DNA of 41,132 nucleotides from positions 1-41,132 of the IMG/VR virus record IMGVR_UViG_3300025449_000020, one strand, 5' to 3'. A model generated the notes under the pieces. The model worked only from the letters and a program-made list of their open reading frames with translations, had not been told where the DNA came from and did no database searches. The stretch comes from a virus. The first letter of the stretch is position 1. Each line of letters starts with the position of its first letter. The translations under genes and the position numbers were made by a program. This document shows, piece after piece, positions 27,526-37,036 of the stretch.

Positions 27526-30295
27526 GCAGACCCTTTGGCTTGGACTTGCGGTTGTAGTCATGCGCGGCTTGATTGCCCAAAGCAAGCCAAGCTGACGGAT
27601 GAACGCCTAAAGGCAGACCACCGCCCACCGCTGCAACCGCGGCAGGACGTCCACCGACTTGTTGAGCCGTCGCAAGAAACTGCGCGTATTTCTTTGGGTC
27701 GCGCATTAGCTCTTTGAATATTTCTTCCTGTCTAGGCGTAATGCGTCCAACCATTTTGCGGATCTGTTCGGAACCGACTTGGTTAGCGATCAATGTGCCG
27801 CGGCCAAAGACACCTTTAGAAATCTTACCGCCCAAAGCCGCACCGCCCATACGCGCCGCGACATCAACGACGTCCGGGATTTTGGACTGAAGATCGACAC
27901 CGGGAATACGTTGACTGCGGACCTCTCCCGCGACTTTAACTGCGCCAAGGTTTTCTCTAATTTGATTTGCCTCATCGCGTGTGAGAAGACCGCGCGCCAT
28001 CATCCAATCTGTTAGCGACGTCCCGTTTTTATTTAACGGGCTTAGTGCGCGATTAGCAGCTTCATTCATGTCTGAGGTGTTGAGGATATGGTCGCGCAAC
28101 ATGGCGCGAAAACCCTCTTTGCCGTCTGGCGTCTTGTTAGCTGTCCTGTAAAGCTGCTCCAAACTCTGAACAGGGTTTGCGCTAGACACGGCGTTATTAA
28201 TAACTTTGGTTGGATCTTCCGTGTGTCCAAGAACTTGTCTAGTAAAGTTCGCGTTACGAGATACGTCAGAAGTGGTCGCATCGCGGGCAATTTTTGCCCG
28301 GCCTTCCGCCTGCGCAGCTTTCTGTCCAACAATGTCTGCGTTCTGCGCCATCTGCGACGCCGCCGCCATGTCTTCATGCAGACCGGGAAACTGCTCGTAA
28401 ATCTGTGGCTCTTTGTGAACCGCCGCAGCAATCTTGGAAGGTATCGGCATTTTGGTTATAGGATCTAAAACGCTTTGTCCGACTTGAACGCGTTGACCCG
28501 TCTCTAATAATGCCCGCGCGGCTTCTGGATCTTTAGCCGCAGCGAGAGCGTTTTCGATCTTTTGATATTGCGCAATGTCGGAACCACCGAGAATATTCTC
28601 AATCGTTCCGAGTTTCATCAGATTATCAGCGCCAGTATTCTTATTAGCAAGCGCTTCTACGACGCCGGGAGAACGACGGTATTTATCCATCATCTGCGTC
28701 ATAAACTTATTGTAGTCTTCTAAGCCGCCAACCTTAAAATGGTTGGTCATGGTGTTGCCAAGACGATTTGCGTATTCTTTTGCTAAATTGGCAGATCCGT
28801 AATTCGCGTTAAGGCCACCACCGAACGTGCGTTGATCCGCACGAAGATTACCCAAAAGTTTTCTGTAATCTCCAACTGTTGCGTCAGGCTTGTCTAGGAT
28901 TTGTTTCCAAGTATCAAGCGTCCCCGGCGACAAAGATGTCTGTCTGTCCACGCCGAGTTTGTTGAGCATGTCTGCGTGATAGGCTCTTGCAGCCATGTTG
29001 CCTACGACGCGATCATTATCAATCAGCGCTTCGAGGTCATTTGCTTTGGCTTTGTCTTCAAAAAGACCTTTCCAAAGTTGATCCTGCAAAGCGTTGTTTG
29101 CTGTGCGCTCCATTGCTGGCGCGACATCAAGAGATTTGCCCGCGTTGATAGCTTCTTGCCGCGCCGCGTTAGCGCTCATATTTGCGTTAGCCGCTGCGAT
29201 CCCTGTCTTACCTTGAATAGCGTTAGCGCGCGCTTTTGCAGCTTCCAACATCTGCGCTGCGTCGCCGTTTAAAGTGCCGACAGCATTATGTGTAAGGTTT
29301 TGCATTGCCGCGTCTGTATCGCGCGTAATGTCATAACCGAACTTAGGATCTTTTTGTTTGAGGGCTGTAACGATACCCTGCGTCGTTTCGTCTGGTATAA
29401 AAGGCGTTGTCGCACCGCCGGGAAGATTATTTGCGGCGTGTTGTGCATCAGACATTAAGCGCTGGGTTTCAGCGTAAACTGACGTCGCGTCCGTAGGCAG
29501 ACCCTGCGACTTGAGGTTTGAAATTGCCGCGTCGGTAAAAGCTTTTTGTGTATTTACCGCTGCGCCTTTTTCCGGGTTGACCATATTGCGGACAGTCTCA
29601 GCGACAGTCCCGCCACCAACTTTTTGCGCGCCTGCTGTCGCGTAACGCAACAACTGACCGGGGCCAACAAGCGAACCAGCGACACCACCAATTAAGTGAG
29701 CCGTTGGACTGTCTGGCGATAGCGTGTCTGCGGCCATTGTGCCTGTGCCAGCACCCGAAGCTGCTGCAAGCTCCCCTTTTAGAAAGCCTGTCTTGTCTGC
29801 GTTAATGGCTTGAACACCGCGCGACAGAAGATTTGATCCCGTAGCAACTGGCCCCAAAGCGCTTGCAATTCCCGCTGTCGCAAGACCTGTTGTCGCGCCC
29901 GATCCGGCCATACGACCGCCGTAATAATACGGCCGAGCGCTTGGAGAAATATCCTCTGGCGCGCCAGCAATACGCTCCCAAGCTTTAGACGCACGATCAA
30001 ATCTGTATGGTTCACCTGTGTAAAGATGATGCGCGTATTCAATACCCGCTGATACGGGGTTTAAGTTCACAAGATCTGCAAAGTCACCAAGGCCACCGAC
30101 AACCGCGCCCTGTCCCGCAGCTTTAATTTTGCCGCTGATGCCTTGGTAATCTTGGTTCTTTTGCGCAGCGGACTGAAGGTTTGTATCTAGCTTTTTAAAA
30201 GCGCTAGACACGTCATTCCATTCCGGCGTTCCTTTAAGGTGCTGGTTCTGGACTAACCAATCGCCAAACTCGTTTAGTGTCGCTGCGTCGCTCAT
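27518..30295 (-). CDS. Large internal virion / DNA ejection protein, 925 aa
   Basis: The largest product in the window is mostly helical and Ala/Asn/Gln rich, with a Gly/Ala hydrophobic stretch at about residues 125-160 (TTGLATAGIASALG) and another near 175-220. It lies last in the row of ejection-type genes. Such proteins are packed in or near the podovirus head and leave with the DNA to make a channel across the cell envelope. No enzymatic domain is seen. The start has a 1-nt gap after the previous stop (TAAAATG), so translation is coupled. Confidence 0.7.
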   Translation of the reverse strand: MSDAATLNEFGDWLVQNQHLKGTPEWNDVSSAFKKLDTNLQSAAQKNQDYQGISGKIKAAGQGAVVGGLGDFADLVNLNPVSAGIEYAHHLYTGEPYRFDRASKAWERIAGAPEDISPSARPYYYGGRMAGSGATTGLATAGIASALGPVATGSNLLSRGVQAINADKTGFLKGELAAASGAGTGTMAADTLSPDSPTAHLIGGVAGSLVGPGQLLRYATAGAQKVGGGTVAETVRNMVNPEKGAAVNTQKAFTDAAISNLKSQGLPTDATSVYAETQRLMSDAQHAANNLPGGATTPFIPDETTQGIVTALKQKDPKFGYDITRDTDAAMQNLTHNAVGTLNGDAAQMLEAAKARANAIQGKTGIAAANANMSANAARQEAINAGKSLDVAPAMERTANNALQDQLWKGLFEDKAKANDLEALIDNDRVVGNMAARAYHADMLNKLGVDRQTSLSPGTLDTWKQILDKPDATVGDYRKLLGNLRADQRTFGGGLNANYGSANLAKEYANRLGNTMTNHFKVGGLEDYNKFMTQMMDKYRRSPGVVEALANKNTGADNLMKLGTIENILGGSDIAQYQKIENALAAAKDPEAARALLETGQRVQVGQSVLDPITKMPIPSKIAAAVHKEPQIYEQFPGLHEDMAAASQMAQNADIVGQKAAQAEGRAKIARDATTSDVSRNANFTRQVLGHTEDPTKVINNAVSSANPVQSLEQLYRTANKTPDGKEGFRAMLRDHILNTSDMNEAANRALSPLNKNGTSLTDWMMARGLLTRDEANQIRENLGAVKVAGEVRSQRIPGVDLQSKIPDVVDVAARMGGAALGGKISKGVFGRGTLIANQVGSEQIRKMVGRITPRQEEIFKELMRDPKKYAQFLATAQQVGGRPAAVAAVGGGLPLGVHPSAWLALGNQAAHDYNRKSKPKGLLN

Positions 30296-30296
30296 T

Positions 30297-31523
30297 TTAT
30301 TGTCCTAGAAGTTGTCTAGCTTTTTCTATCGTAGACATGCCGCTGTTTGCGCCGCCGTTTGTATCGCCGGTCATGCTGCGCGCTGCGTCTGCACCGGGAG
30401 TGTAAGCGCGACCCTGTTCATTAGCGGACAAGCCGTTAATGACATTTTGGAGTTGCGCTTTTGTATCGCGTAAACGGGTATAGCTTGCCATAGCCGTGTC
30501 GCGGTCTGATTTGGTTCTTGAGTTTTGCACTGTTTGCGCAGCTTCGTTCATGCGCGTATCAAGCATTGGTAAAATGGCTTGATATTTGTTTCGCGCTTCT
30601 GGACCGCCAGTAAACCAGCTACCAATTGCAGGAAGCATTTGTTGAACTTGCTGCACTTGGAACTTGCTGCGACCTGCACCTGCCAAGTCGCCAGATAAAT
30701 CGCCTGCAAGACGATTGTGCAATCCAGCAAGTGAGGTTTTATTTTGTATATGCTCTTGAACATTTTCTGAAGGCGAGCCGCCCCAGAGTGATTTCCAACC
30801 CGCTTGCAAATTGTCTGTATTAGGCCCAAACGCGCCCGCAGGATTTGTCATAGGCGGCGGCGGTACAGGCGCTGTCTCCGTTGGCGCATTAGACTGCGGC
30901 GCGCCGACCATCTCTGTCTCGCCAGTGCTTTTATTGTAACGAACAAAACCGTTGCCCATTGGATCTGCAACGACACCATAGCGTTCTTGTGATGGATTTA
31001 ACCGATCAAATACTTCTTTGGTCGGCATCTTTAGCGCACTTGCCGTCCGTTCAATATCTGTCGGTAGGCTTTGTTGAGCCAACACTTTAAGACCGTTGTC
31101 TGGATCTGCCTGTATTAACTGTTTAATTGCAGGATGCACATTAGGATCGTTCAAAGCAGATTGGACGGCTTGCTGTTGCTGCGCATAAGCTGTCTGAGCT
31201 TGCGCTTCTCTTTGATTAAGTAAACGTGTCTGCGCAGCGTTTAAAATGTTGTGCGGGACTTGACCTAATACAGCCGCGCTTGCTGCGATTGTCGCCGCGC
31301 GTTGCGACGGCATTTGACGCATACCCGCGCCGATTAATAGCGGCGCAAGCTGCATCAACATCTGAGCGTGGGCTTGACGAACGTCGTCTTGATTAGCACT
31401 TACAGTTGGTGCGGCGACGGCAGCAAGGGGGTTGGTTGCAGCCGTCGCCGCGCCCGCACCGTAGGAAGGTTCGGCGGGGCTGTTTCCACCGCCAAGCATG
31501 GCGAGAATGTCAGAGAGAGCCAT
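30297..31523 (-). CDS. Putative ejection/internal virion protein, 408 aa
   Basis: I chose the ATG at 31523, which overlaps the previous stop (TAATG); an ATG 33 nt upstream belongs to a weaker extension. The protein is Ala/Gln/Asn rich and helical (AAQTAYAQQQQAV-like segments near residue 115) with a Pro-rich break (APVPPPPMTNPAG). No known domain is recognised. Its place between the Pro-rich protein and the 925-residue protein suggests an internal or tail-associated virion protein. Confidence 0.65.
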   Translation of the reverse strand: MALSDILAMLGGGNSPAEPSYGAGAATAATNPLAAVAAPTVSANQDDVRQAHAQMLMQLAPLLIGAGMRQMPSQRAATIAASAAVLGQVPHNILNAAQTRLLNQREAQAQTAYAQQQQAVQSALNDPNVHPAIKQLIQADPDNGLKVLAQQSLPTDIERTASALKMPTKEVFDRLNPSQERYGVVADPMGNGFVRYNKSTGETEMVGAPQSNAPTETAPVPPPPMTNPAGAFGPNTDNLQAGWKSLWGGSPSENVQEHIQNKTSLAGLHNRLAGDLSGDLAGAGRSKFQVQQVQQMLPAIGSWFTGGPEARNKYQAILPMLDTRMNEAAQTVQNSRTKSDRDTAMASYTRLRDTKAQLQNVINGLSANEQGRAYTPGADAARSMTGDTNGGANSGMSTIEKARQLLGQ

Positions 31524-32110
31524 TACTGACCCCCATAAAGTTGAGCGCGCAACCACGCCAATTTAGGATCTTCTGGCGTATTGGATTGCATTACTGGACC
31601 CGGACCTTGTGACAATGTTGTCGCGCCGCGCGGTAACGTCAGACCCTGTAAACCTTGTGGCATTGGCGGACCCATTTGTGGACGCATTGGCGGCAATGGC
31701 GGATTAGCTGGCGGCTGCATTGGAGGTTGCATTGGCCCCGGTCCTTGCGCTGGACCCGCGGCTGGACCGTTGTCTATGCGCGGCATAGCCTGCTGTGGAG
31801 CTTGTCCTTGGGGCTGTCCAATTCCTTGAGACGCCAAAAATGCAGCGATTGCTTGTGGATCTGGTTGCGCAGGCGCGACAGGTGCAGGCGCGCCGCTTGA
31901 ACCTAAAAGACCAGCGGGGCGCGTTGGCGGTAATGGCGCAGTGGCAGCGCTTGACATATGTCTTGGGCGATGCGGCGGCGTAGGTGCCGCAGACTGTTGT
32001 TTTGGTGAATTGGCAATAGCGCTGGACATATCCACGCTCGGCGCGGCCTGCGCGTTTCCGCCTAGAAGACCTTGCAGATAAGGCAACAATTCGGAAGCAT
32101 AACCATACAT
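31523..32110 (-). CDS. Proline-rich virion protein, 195 aa
   Basis: After a short helical start (YGYASELLPYLQGLLGG) the protein is dominated by Pro, Ala, Gln, Met and Gly, with Pro-Pro-Met and Pro-Met-Gln repeats from about residue 120 to 165. It ends in a short ordered segment (DPKLAWLRAQLYGG). It should be extended and disordered. AGGAG lies before the ATG. It is within the ejection block; disordered Pro-rich proteins there may act as flexible linkers. Function unknown. Confidence 0.65.
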   Translation of the reverse strand: MYGYASELLPYLQGLLGGNAQAAPSVDMSSAIANSPKQQSAAPTPPHRPRHMSSAATAPLPPTRPAGLLGSSGAPAPVAPAQPDPQAIAAFLASQGIGQPQGQAPQQAMPRIDNGPAAGPAQGPGPMQPPMQPPANPPLPPMRPQMGPPMPQGLQGLTLPRGATTLSQGPGPVMQSNTPEDPKLAWLRAQLYGGQ

Positions 32111-32120
32111 TGTAAGTCTC

Positions 32121-32741
32121 CTAGATTAATCCCTGCGTAGCATTTGCAATTGCTTGTGCGTGTAAGTCTTGGATCTGTTTGATAAAATCGTCGCCATATC
32201 GCGTTGTTTGTTGCGGTTGCTCAGACAGCAATCCCTGTAAAGCTTCATTTAAAGCTGTGTTGTCGCCTTGCGGAGAAATATCAGGAAGCGCTTGCGGTTT
32301 TGGCGCGAACATCGGCGCGGAAAACGTGGCGGATGTTGTAGGCGGGATTAGAACCGTAGGCTGTCCAAGCATTTTTGCGACATGAGACGCGACAGTGCCG
32401 TTACCGTCAAAAGCGTTGTAGTGTCCGGGCGAACCAGCGTTGATTGTTGAATACATGTCTAGCAAGCCCATTCCGGGCTTGTATCCGCGCGCTTGCAAAA
32501 ACGACAAGGTTGCGTCGATTTGGTTACGCGCGTTTGGGTTCTTTGTGTCTACGCCGAACTGTTTTCGTTCTTCTGGACCAAACTGAATTAACCCAAAGTA
32601 ATTACCGCCTTTACCGCCCCAACGTGTCGGATCGCCAGAACTTTCGTAGTTCATGGCGCGCAATAGATGCTGCGGATCATAACCATACTGCGCAGATCTC
32701 TGCGTCAGATAAGCTACATCATCGGGGGTTAATCCGCTCAT
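32121..32741 (-). CDS. Virion lytic transglycosylase
   Basis: The N-terminal half of this 206-residue protein is a soluble lytic transglycosylase domain. It has LLRAMNYESSGDP with catalytic E33, GGNYFGLIQFGPEE (about 45-58), and a later NAGSPGHYNAFDG segment in place of the usual AxNAG-type motif. It would cut glycan strands locally so that DNA can pass the cell wall during injection. The C-terminal half is Pro/Ala/Gln rich and probably helical at the end. It is coupled to its upstream neighbour by TAATG. Confidence 0.85.
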   Translation of the reverse strand: MSGLTPDDVAYLTQRSAQYGYDPQHLLRAMNYESSGDPTRWGGKGGNYFGLIQFGPEERKQFGVDTKNPNARNQIDATLSFLQARGYKPGMGLLDMYSTINAGSPGHYNAFDGNGTVASHVAKMLGQPTVLIPPTTSATFSAPMFAPKPQALPDISPQGDNTALNEALQGLLSEQPQQTTRYGDDFIKQIQDLHAQAIANATQGLI

Positions 32742-34081
32742 TAATAAACAACTCCGTTTTGAGTAAAGCCCCCGCCCGGATTAGCTTGTGGAACATTAGC
32801 GTAGGAAAAACCGGGGTTAGCATTGTTACTACCGCCAAAGAAATTTCCGAGACTGTTACCCAACAAACCCAGACCAAGGCCCTGCCCGCCGGGAAGGAAC
32901 ATGCTTCCAACACCTGCGGCTAAACCTAATCCCGTAAGAAGAGGATTAGACGTCGGCATCTGTTGCTGTTGCATAGATGTGCCAGACGTATTTGAATTAG
33001 AGCTTCCCGTCGTATTGGACTGCGACGACGCTGTTGTGTTTGATTGACCTTGCTGTGTGCCTGTTTGGCTCGTAGCGCCGTTTGCGTATTGCGTTCCAGA
33101 CGTAGACTGCGCAGTTGAATGGGGCGCAGAACTAACGGTCTGGTTGTAGAGTTGCTGCAACTGCTGCGGCATATTGTTGAGATATTGATAGTTATTATAC
33201 CCCGCCGTGTCTGCGGCCTGCTGCGTTGTCTGCTGCTGATTGCCGTAACCCATGACGTTGTTAAGCTGGTTAGCCATTGTGTTAGACGCTGTCGTGCCAA
33301 GATTAGACAAAGCATTTCCGCCGTTAAGCAGATTGCCCATATAATTTTGAAACGCGTTTTGATTATTTTGCTGCGACGTCAGATTGTTGCTTATGTCCGC
33401 GCCAAGCAACGACGTTGCTTGATTATATCCGCTGTTTAGCAGGTTAGCGATAAGGTTATTTGTGTTAAGATTATTTTGCGCCGTCGCAACACCTTCCTGC
33501 ACACCCTGTCGAGAACCACCAAAAGCATTAGCTGAGATAGCTTGATCGTGGGTCTGATTGAGTGCGTTATTGAGGTTTTGCTGACCGATTTGACTGACGC
33601 TATTAACGACATTGTTAATATACGGGTTCATATAGTTCCCGATATTCTGCAAGCCATTTGCGTATGTCTGCGCCGCTACTTGCGGTCCTTGTTGCATAGC
33701 GCCGCTAATCGCATTGCCTGCCGCGTCGTAGTATGGCTGCGCAGAACCAACAAGATTTTGATACGCATTACCGACAGCGTTCTGGACATCATTCATTCCA
33801 GCCGTAAGCTGTCCAGCATATGGCGTTATGCCTTGCTGTAACAAATTTCCTGCATTTTGAACGCCAGCTTGTGAAGCTTGCTCCAACCAGACAGGAATTT
33901 GATTTAAGGACAGTCCAGAACTACCACCGACCTGCGAGCTTAAACCATTAGCTGTCTGCGACGCTGTCTGATTTGTCTGGCTCTGTTGCTGCGTGTTTGT
34001 ATTCTGGTTTGTATTTGTGCTTGTCTGTTGATTGGTGACAGTGGGTATCCACTGCATATTGTTTCCGCCGCCCTTAGACAT
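32741..34081 (-). CDS. Asn/Gln-rich tail or ejection protein, 446 aa
   Basis: The product has an N-terminal Asn/Gln/Thr low-complexity segment (residues 15-50) and an amphipathic helical middle with Asn/Gln/Ala repeats (LNNALNQTHDQAISANAFGG, SRQGVQEGVATAQ). A second Ser/Thr/Gln stretch (about 320-370) follows, then a Gly/Leu hydrophobic C-terminal region (LGLAAGVGSMFLPGG). Proteins of this style precede the transglycosylase in many podoviruses and are thought to be tail-tube or ejected components that insert in the membrane. No enzyme motif. Confidence 0.65.
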   Translation of the reverse strand: MSKGGGNNMQWIPTVTNQQTSTNTNQNTNTQQQSQTNQTASQTANGLSSQVGGSSGLSLNQIPVWLEQASQAGVQNAGNLLQQGITPYAGQLTAGMNDVQNAVGNAYQNLVGSAQPYYDAAGNAISGAMQQGPQVAAQTYANGLQNIGNYMNPYINNVVNSVSQIGQQNLNNALNQTHDQAISANAFGGSRQGVQEGVATAQNNLNTNNLIANLLNSGYNQATSLLGADISNNLTSQQNNQNAFQNYMGNLLNGGNALSNLGTTASNTMANQLNNVMGYGNQQQTTQQAADTAGYNNYQYLNNMPQQLQQLYNQTVSSAPHSTAQSTSGTQYANGATSQTGTQQGQSNTTASSQSNTTGSSNSNTSGTSMQQQQMPTSNPLLTGLGLAAGVGSMFLPGGQGLGLGLLGNSLGNFFGGSNNANPGFSYANVPQANPGGGFTQNGVVY

Positions 34082-34470
34082 TAGTGCGATCCTTCAAGAT
34101 CTAATTCAAAAGTTACGCATTTGGGCTTAAACCCATACGCAGGAAACCGTCGCAGAAACCCTTTGCGCGAAACGCTCGTCAGAGAGACGCAGCCATTTTC
34201 TTTTGCAAAAGCTTTTACCTGCGGGAGATATTCTTCTAGGAGTTTCGAGAGTTTACCCGCCGCGATAAACAGATGAAGTTTGCGACAACGCGGGTAATCG
34301 ACAATTTCTGTGATGACACAACAATCTTCGTCGCCCCAATATTGGAAGCGCCCCGCCTTGATACCTTCCGCAATATCGGCGCGCGTATGCGTATGCCCGC
34401 CAAGCGCAAGCGCCTTGTCGAATAAAGCCGGAAGACTAGATTGGTGGCTGCACTGTTCCACGTGTCGCAA
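34081..34470 (-). CDS. GNAT-like internal virion protein, 129 aa
   Basis: The protein resembles the short GNAT-fold proteins at the start of podovirus ejection blocks (compare T7 gp13). Strands CCVITEIVDY and KLHLFIAAGKL are followed by a helix (LLEEYLPQVKAFAKENGC), LTSVSRKGFLRRFPAYGFKP and a final VTFELDL. It lacks a clear acetyl-CoA loop, so catalysis is doubtful. The start is uncertain: 34470 is a TTG, and a GTG at 34461 is possible. It overlaps the previous gene by 35 nt. Confidence 0.65.
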   Translation of the reverse strand: MRHVEQCSHQSSLPALFDKALALGGHTHTRADIAEGIKAGRFQYWGDEDCCVITEIVDYPRCRKLHLFIAAGKLSKLLEEYLPQVKAFAKENGCVSLTSVSRKGFLRRFPAYGFKPKCVTFELDLEGSH

Positions 34471-34684
34471 CAGTCCTTACTAAATTGCCGCTGTCGTCCA
34501 CCGTGACGGCGTAGACAGTGCCATTTGGCGATTGAAGGAGTATTTGCGTTTGGATCGTATTCGGCCCTGCCAACAGGCTAATCCGACGTGCCAACAGCGA
34601 GAGAAACGTAGACATCCAAAGCTGATCGTATTGCTTTGGCGCTGCGCCAAAAGTCGGAAGGGGTAAGGGCTTTCCGCTTGTCAT
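34436..34684 (-). CDS. Small virion protein, 82 aa
   Basis: The product starts with a Pro-rich segment (KPLPLPTFGAAPKQYDQLWM), then a helical part and a beta part (ILLQSPNGTVYAVTVDDSGN). The TAATG coupling to the large tail protein upstream and the overlap with the next gene support it. I know this kind of short gene between the tail protein and the GNAT-like gene from podovirus genomes, but not its function. Confidence 0.65.
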   Translation of the reverse strand: MTSGKPLPLPTFGAAPKQYDQLWMSTFLSLLARRISLLAGPNTIQTQILLQSPNGTVYAVTVDDSGNLVRTVATRGTVQPPI

Positions 34685-36198
34685 TACCGTCTTCCGCTAT
34701 TACCAACAATATCTAACCGAATTTGGCCCAAACTCCAATACTGATCGTTTGTGGCTTCAATACGCATACGGTAATCCCGGCCGGTTGCGCGGCAGTCCAT
34801 ATAACCGTCAAGACGGGGCTGGTAGGGTCCAAAGATCGTTTCAGTCTGGCCGGGGGTATATCGGGTCAAAAACTTTAGTTGATAATTGTTGCTTGCCGCA
34901 GCCGCCGAGGAAGACACCATAGCTTGAACAACATCGAAATTGTCCTGCCCTTCCCCAAAGTTCAAGACAGACGTCTCGGCCCAGACAGTGCCAACCCGCG
35001 ACGCTCCATTATCCAGGTATCCGTCTTCATGCTGATAGACATTGTTGTCTAAGCCCGCAGCAATCGGAAAATTAGCCGTCACCGCGCCATAGGCCGCAGT
35101 CCGCGACCTTTGGCCTCTAATCCAGATATTCGCGTCGTAATTCCAGATCACATAGTTATTGCATTCGCCGTTAGGCGCATTGAGGTCTGGAAAGTCAAAC
35201 CAGAATTCAGGGAATGCGCCGTTCTCGTGCATGTGCGCGCGATAGCTGCCATAGAGTGGATCATAGTTTGCTTTGACGTCGCCAAAGATCGGGCATTGAA
35301 GCAGACGCACCGCGCCGCCGTCGTAGCGCCAAAAACCTTCTTCACCGAACCAAACACATTGCGCGCCGCCAGACGCGACAGCATTGGGACACGAAAAGGT
35401 TGTCGAGCCGAGTTTTTCCACGCCGTAAAAGAATGGCGCGCCGACATAGCGAACAAGAAAGACTTCGTGCTGGGTCAGCACAAGGACACCTTCTTTAACG
35501 CGCACCCCGGTAATAATGGGCGACGATGCTTCAATGTCGATATACCCGGCTTGTCCAGTTGAAGTGTTGAATGTCCAGCCGTTGTAATTTTCAAGATCCG
35601 ACCAAGCGATACGTCTAGGATTACCGCCTGCGCCCATTAACATAACGGCGCGTTCTGCCGTGACCGCGACAGCAAAGTTTCCTGTCGGAGCGTTGGAGGG
35701 AACATCCATAGCCGGAATGACGCCTGTTGTTGGCGCAAGGTGAAGCAAGCGTCCATCAGAGCTACAAACCGCAAGCAAATCCTGTCCAAACGACGCAAAA
35801 GTCCAATGGTCGGGTTTACGAAAAATGGGAGGATTATACGCGCGGGCTGTGCCGTAATTGTCTTCGCCATAATTTAACGAGCCATAGCCACCGCCAGACA
35901 CCGCCGTCATGGACACAAAGCCTGTAGGCGTAACGTCTGCAAGCGCGCCAAACAAAACTTGAATACCGCCTTCATGCCCAATGGCTGTCCATTCACGTGC
36001 GGAATTATCGCGCCATTGAAAAAGGCTTCTGATCTTTGTCGGCAATGCCTGCGCGGTAATACGCGTATTGCCGCCAATAGGTGAAATGGCTCCAGACAGC
36101 CATCGAACATTAGACGTGTCCCACCAACTATTAGGCGCGTCATATGGTGTTGACTGCCTAATAACTCCGGGCGAAATATTTACAGGGACAAACGCCAT
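34684..36198 (-). CDS. Large tail (tubular/stabilising) protein, 504 aa
   Basis: The protein begins FVPVNISPGVIRQSTPYDAP and includes WWDTSNVRWLSGAISPIGG. This is a hallmark of a structural tail protein widespread in podoviruses with SU10- or BPP-1-like modules. The body is rich in aromatic residues and beta strands, with repeated Trp-containing blades that suggest a beta-propeller (SLFQWRDNS, VIWNYDANIWIRG). It probably forms the tail hub or nozzle. No membrane or catalytic segment. Confidence 0.75.
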   Translation of the reverse strand: MAFVPVNISPGVIRQSTPYDAPNSWWDTSNVRWLSGAISPIGGNTRITAQALPTKIRSLFQWRDNSAREWTAIGHEGGIQVLFGALADVTPTGFVSMTAVSGGGYGSLNYGEDNYGTARAYNPPIFRKPDHWTFASFGQDLLAVCSSDGRLLHLAPTTGVIPAMDVPSNAPTGNFAVAVTAERAVMLMGAGGNPRRIAWSDLENYNGWTFNTSTGQAGYIDIEASSPIITGVRVKEGVLVLTQHEVFLVRYVGAPFFYGVEKLGSTTFSCPNAVASGGAQCVWFGEEGFWRYDGGAVRLLQCPIFGDVKANYDPLYGSYRAHMHENGAFPEFWFDFPDLNAPNGECNNYVIWNYDANIWIRGQRSRTAAYGAVTANFPIAAGLDNNVYQHEDGYLDNGASRVGTVWAETSVLNFGEGQDNFDVVQAMVSSSAAAASNNYQLKFLTRYTPGQTETIFGPYQPRLDGYMDCRATGRDYRMRIEATNDQYWSLGQIRLDIVGNSGRR

Positions 36199-36205
36199 TT
36201 AATCC

Positions 36206-37036
36206 TCACGTCCATGAAATATAAATAAACCCGTTGCCGCCGCCGCCGCCTGCTCTTACCGAGCCTGGGTTTCCACCTGTGCCGCCAGAACCTATTGATA
36301 TTGGAATTGTAGCGTTATACAGCGCACTTATTGCGGCATACCCCATAGTGCTAATATCAAAAATATATCTATTCTTGCCGCCCTTACCGCCTGCTCCACC
36401 ATTAGCTGCTGCATAAACTGTGTATGAATTTGGCCCTGTGCTTTGAGTATGATTTCCACCATTATCGTAGCCGGGTCCGCCACCGCCGCCAGAGATAATG
36501 TTTGCAGTATCTGGATTTGTGGCACCATTAGACCCTGCACCACCAGTTCCATCTGCGCTGCCAACTGCATATCCATACAAATAACTTACATAGCTTGTTC
36601 CACCTCCGGCACCACCACCACCACCGCTGGCGACAACATAATAAGGGTCGCTAGAACCGCCGAATGACGTTGAACCACCAGATGTGCCGGTATCGCCACC
36701 AGTGACTGTTGTTCCTGTAATATAACTACCGCTACCACCACCACCACTTGCGCCATAAACCAATACAGTCAAAACATTAAACATATTTGGTAATTTAATC
36801 GTCGAACCAGATGTGATGTTGTCAGAATTACCGGGGATTACTGGACTGCTACCGCCTGTCGCATAAAAGTCGGTGAAGCTGATTGCGCCTGTTGAAAAAT
36901 AGCCAGTGCTATTATCTGGGCGATAAAACAATGTGCCGCGGTAAGCGTTCAAATTGTTTCCGCGGCCATTGAAGCCGCTTGCGCCGTTGATGTCCGCCAT
37001 TGTGAGCGGAGGACGATTACCTCCATTGGGAAGCAT
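36206..37036 (-). CDS. Glycine-rich tail-tip/adhesin protein, 276 aa
   Basis: After an ordered start (MADINGASGFNGRG, then YRPDNSTGYFST) the protein has multiple poly-Gly runs separated by short polar segments (about residues 110-270: GASGGGGSGS, ASGGGGGAGGG, ISGGGGGPGY, RAGGGGGNG). Known phage adhesins with such runs form polyglycine-II helix bundles that recognise host receptors. The first 70 residues look like an attachment domain. TAATG couples it to the S74 fibre gene. Confidence 0.7.
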   Translation of the reverse strand: MLPNGGNRPPLTMADINGASGFNGRGNNLNAYRGTLFYRPDNSTGYFSTGAISFTDFYATGGSSPVIPGNSDNITSGSTIKLPNMFNVLTVLVYGASGGGGSGSYITGTTVTGGDTGTSGGSTSFGGSSDPYYVVASGGGGGAGGGTSYVSYLYGYAVGSADGTGGAGSNGATNPDTANIISGGGGGPGYDNGGNHTQSTGPNSYTVYAAANGGAGGKGGKNRYIFDISTMGYAAISALYNATIPISIGSGGTGGNPGSVRAGGGGGNGFIYISWT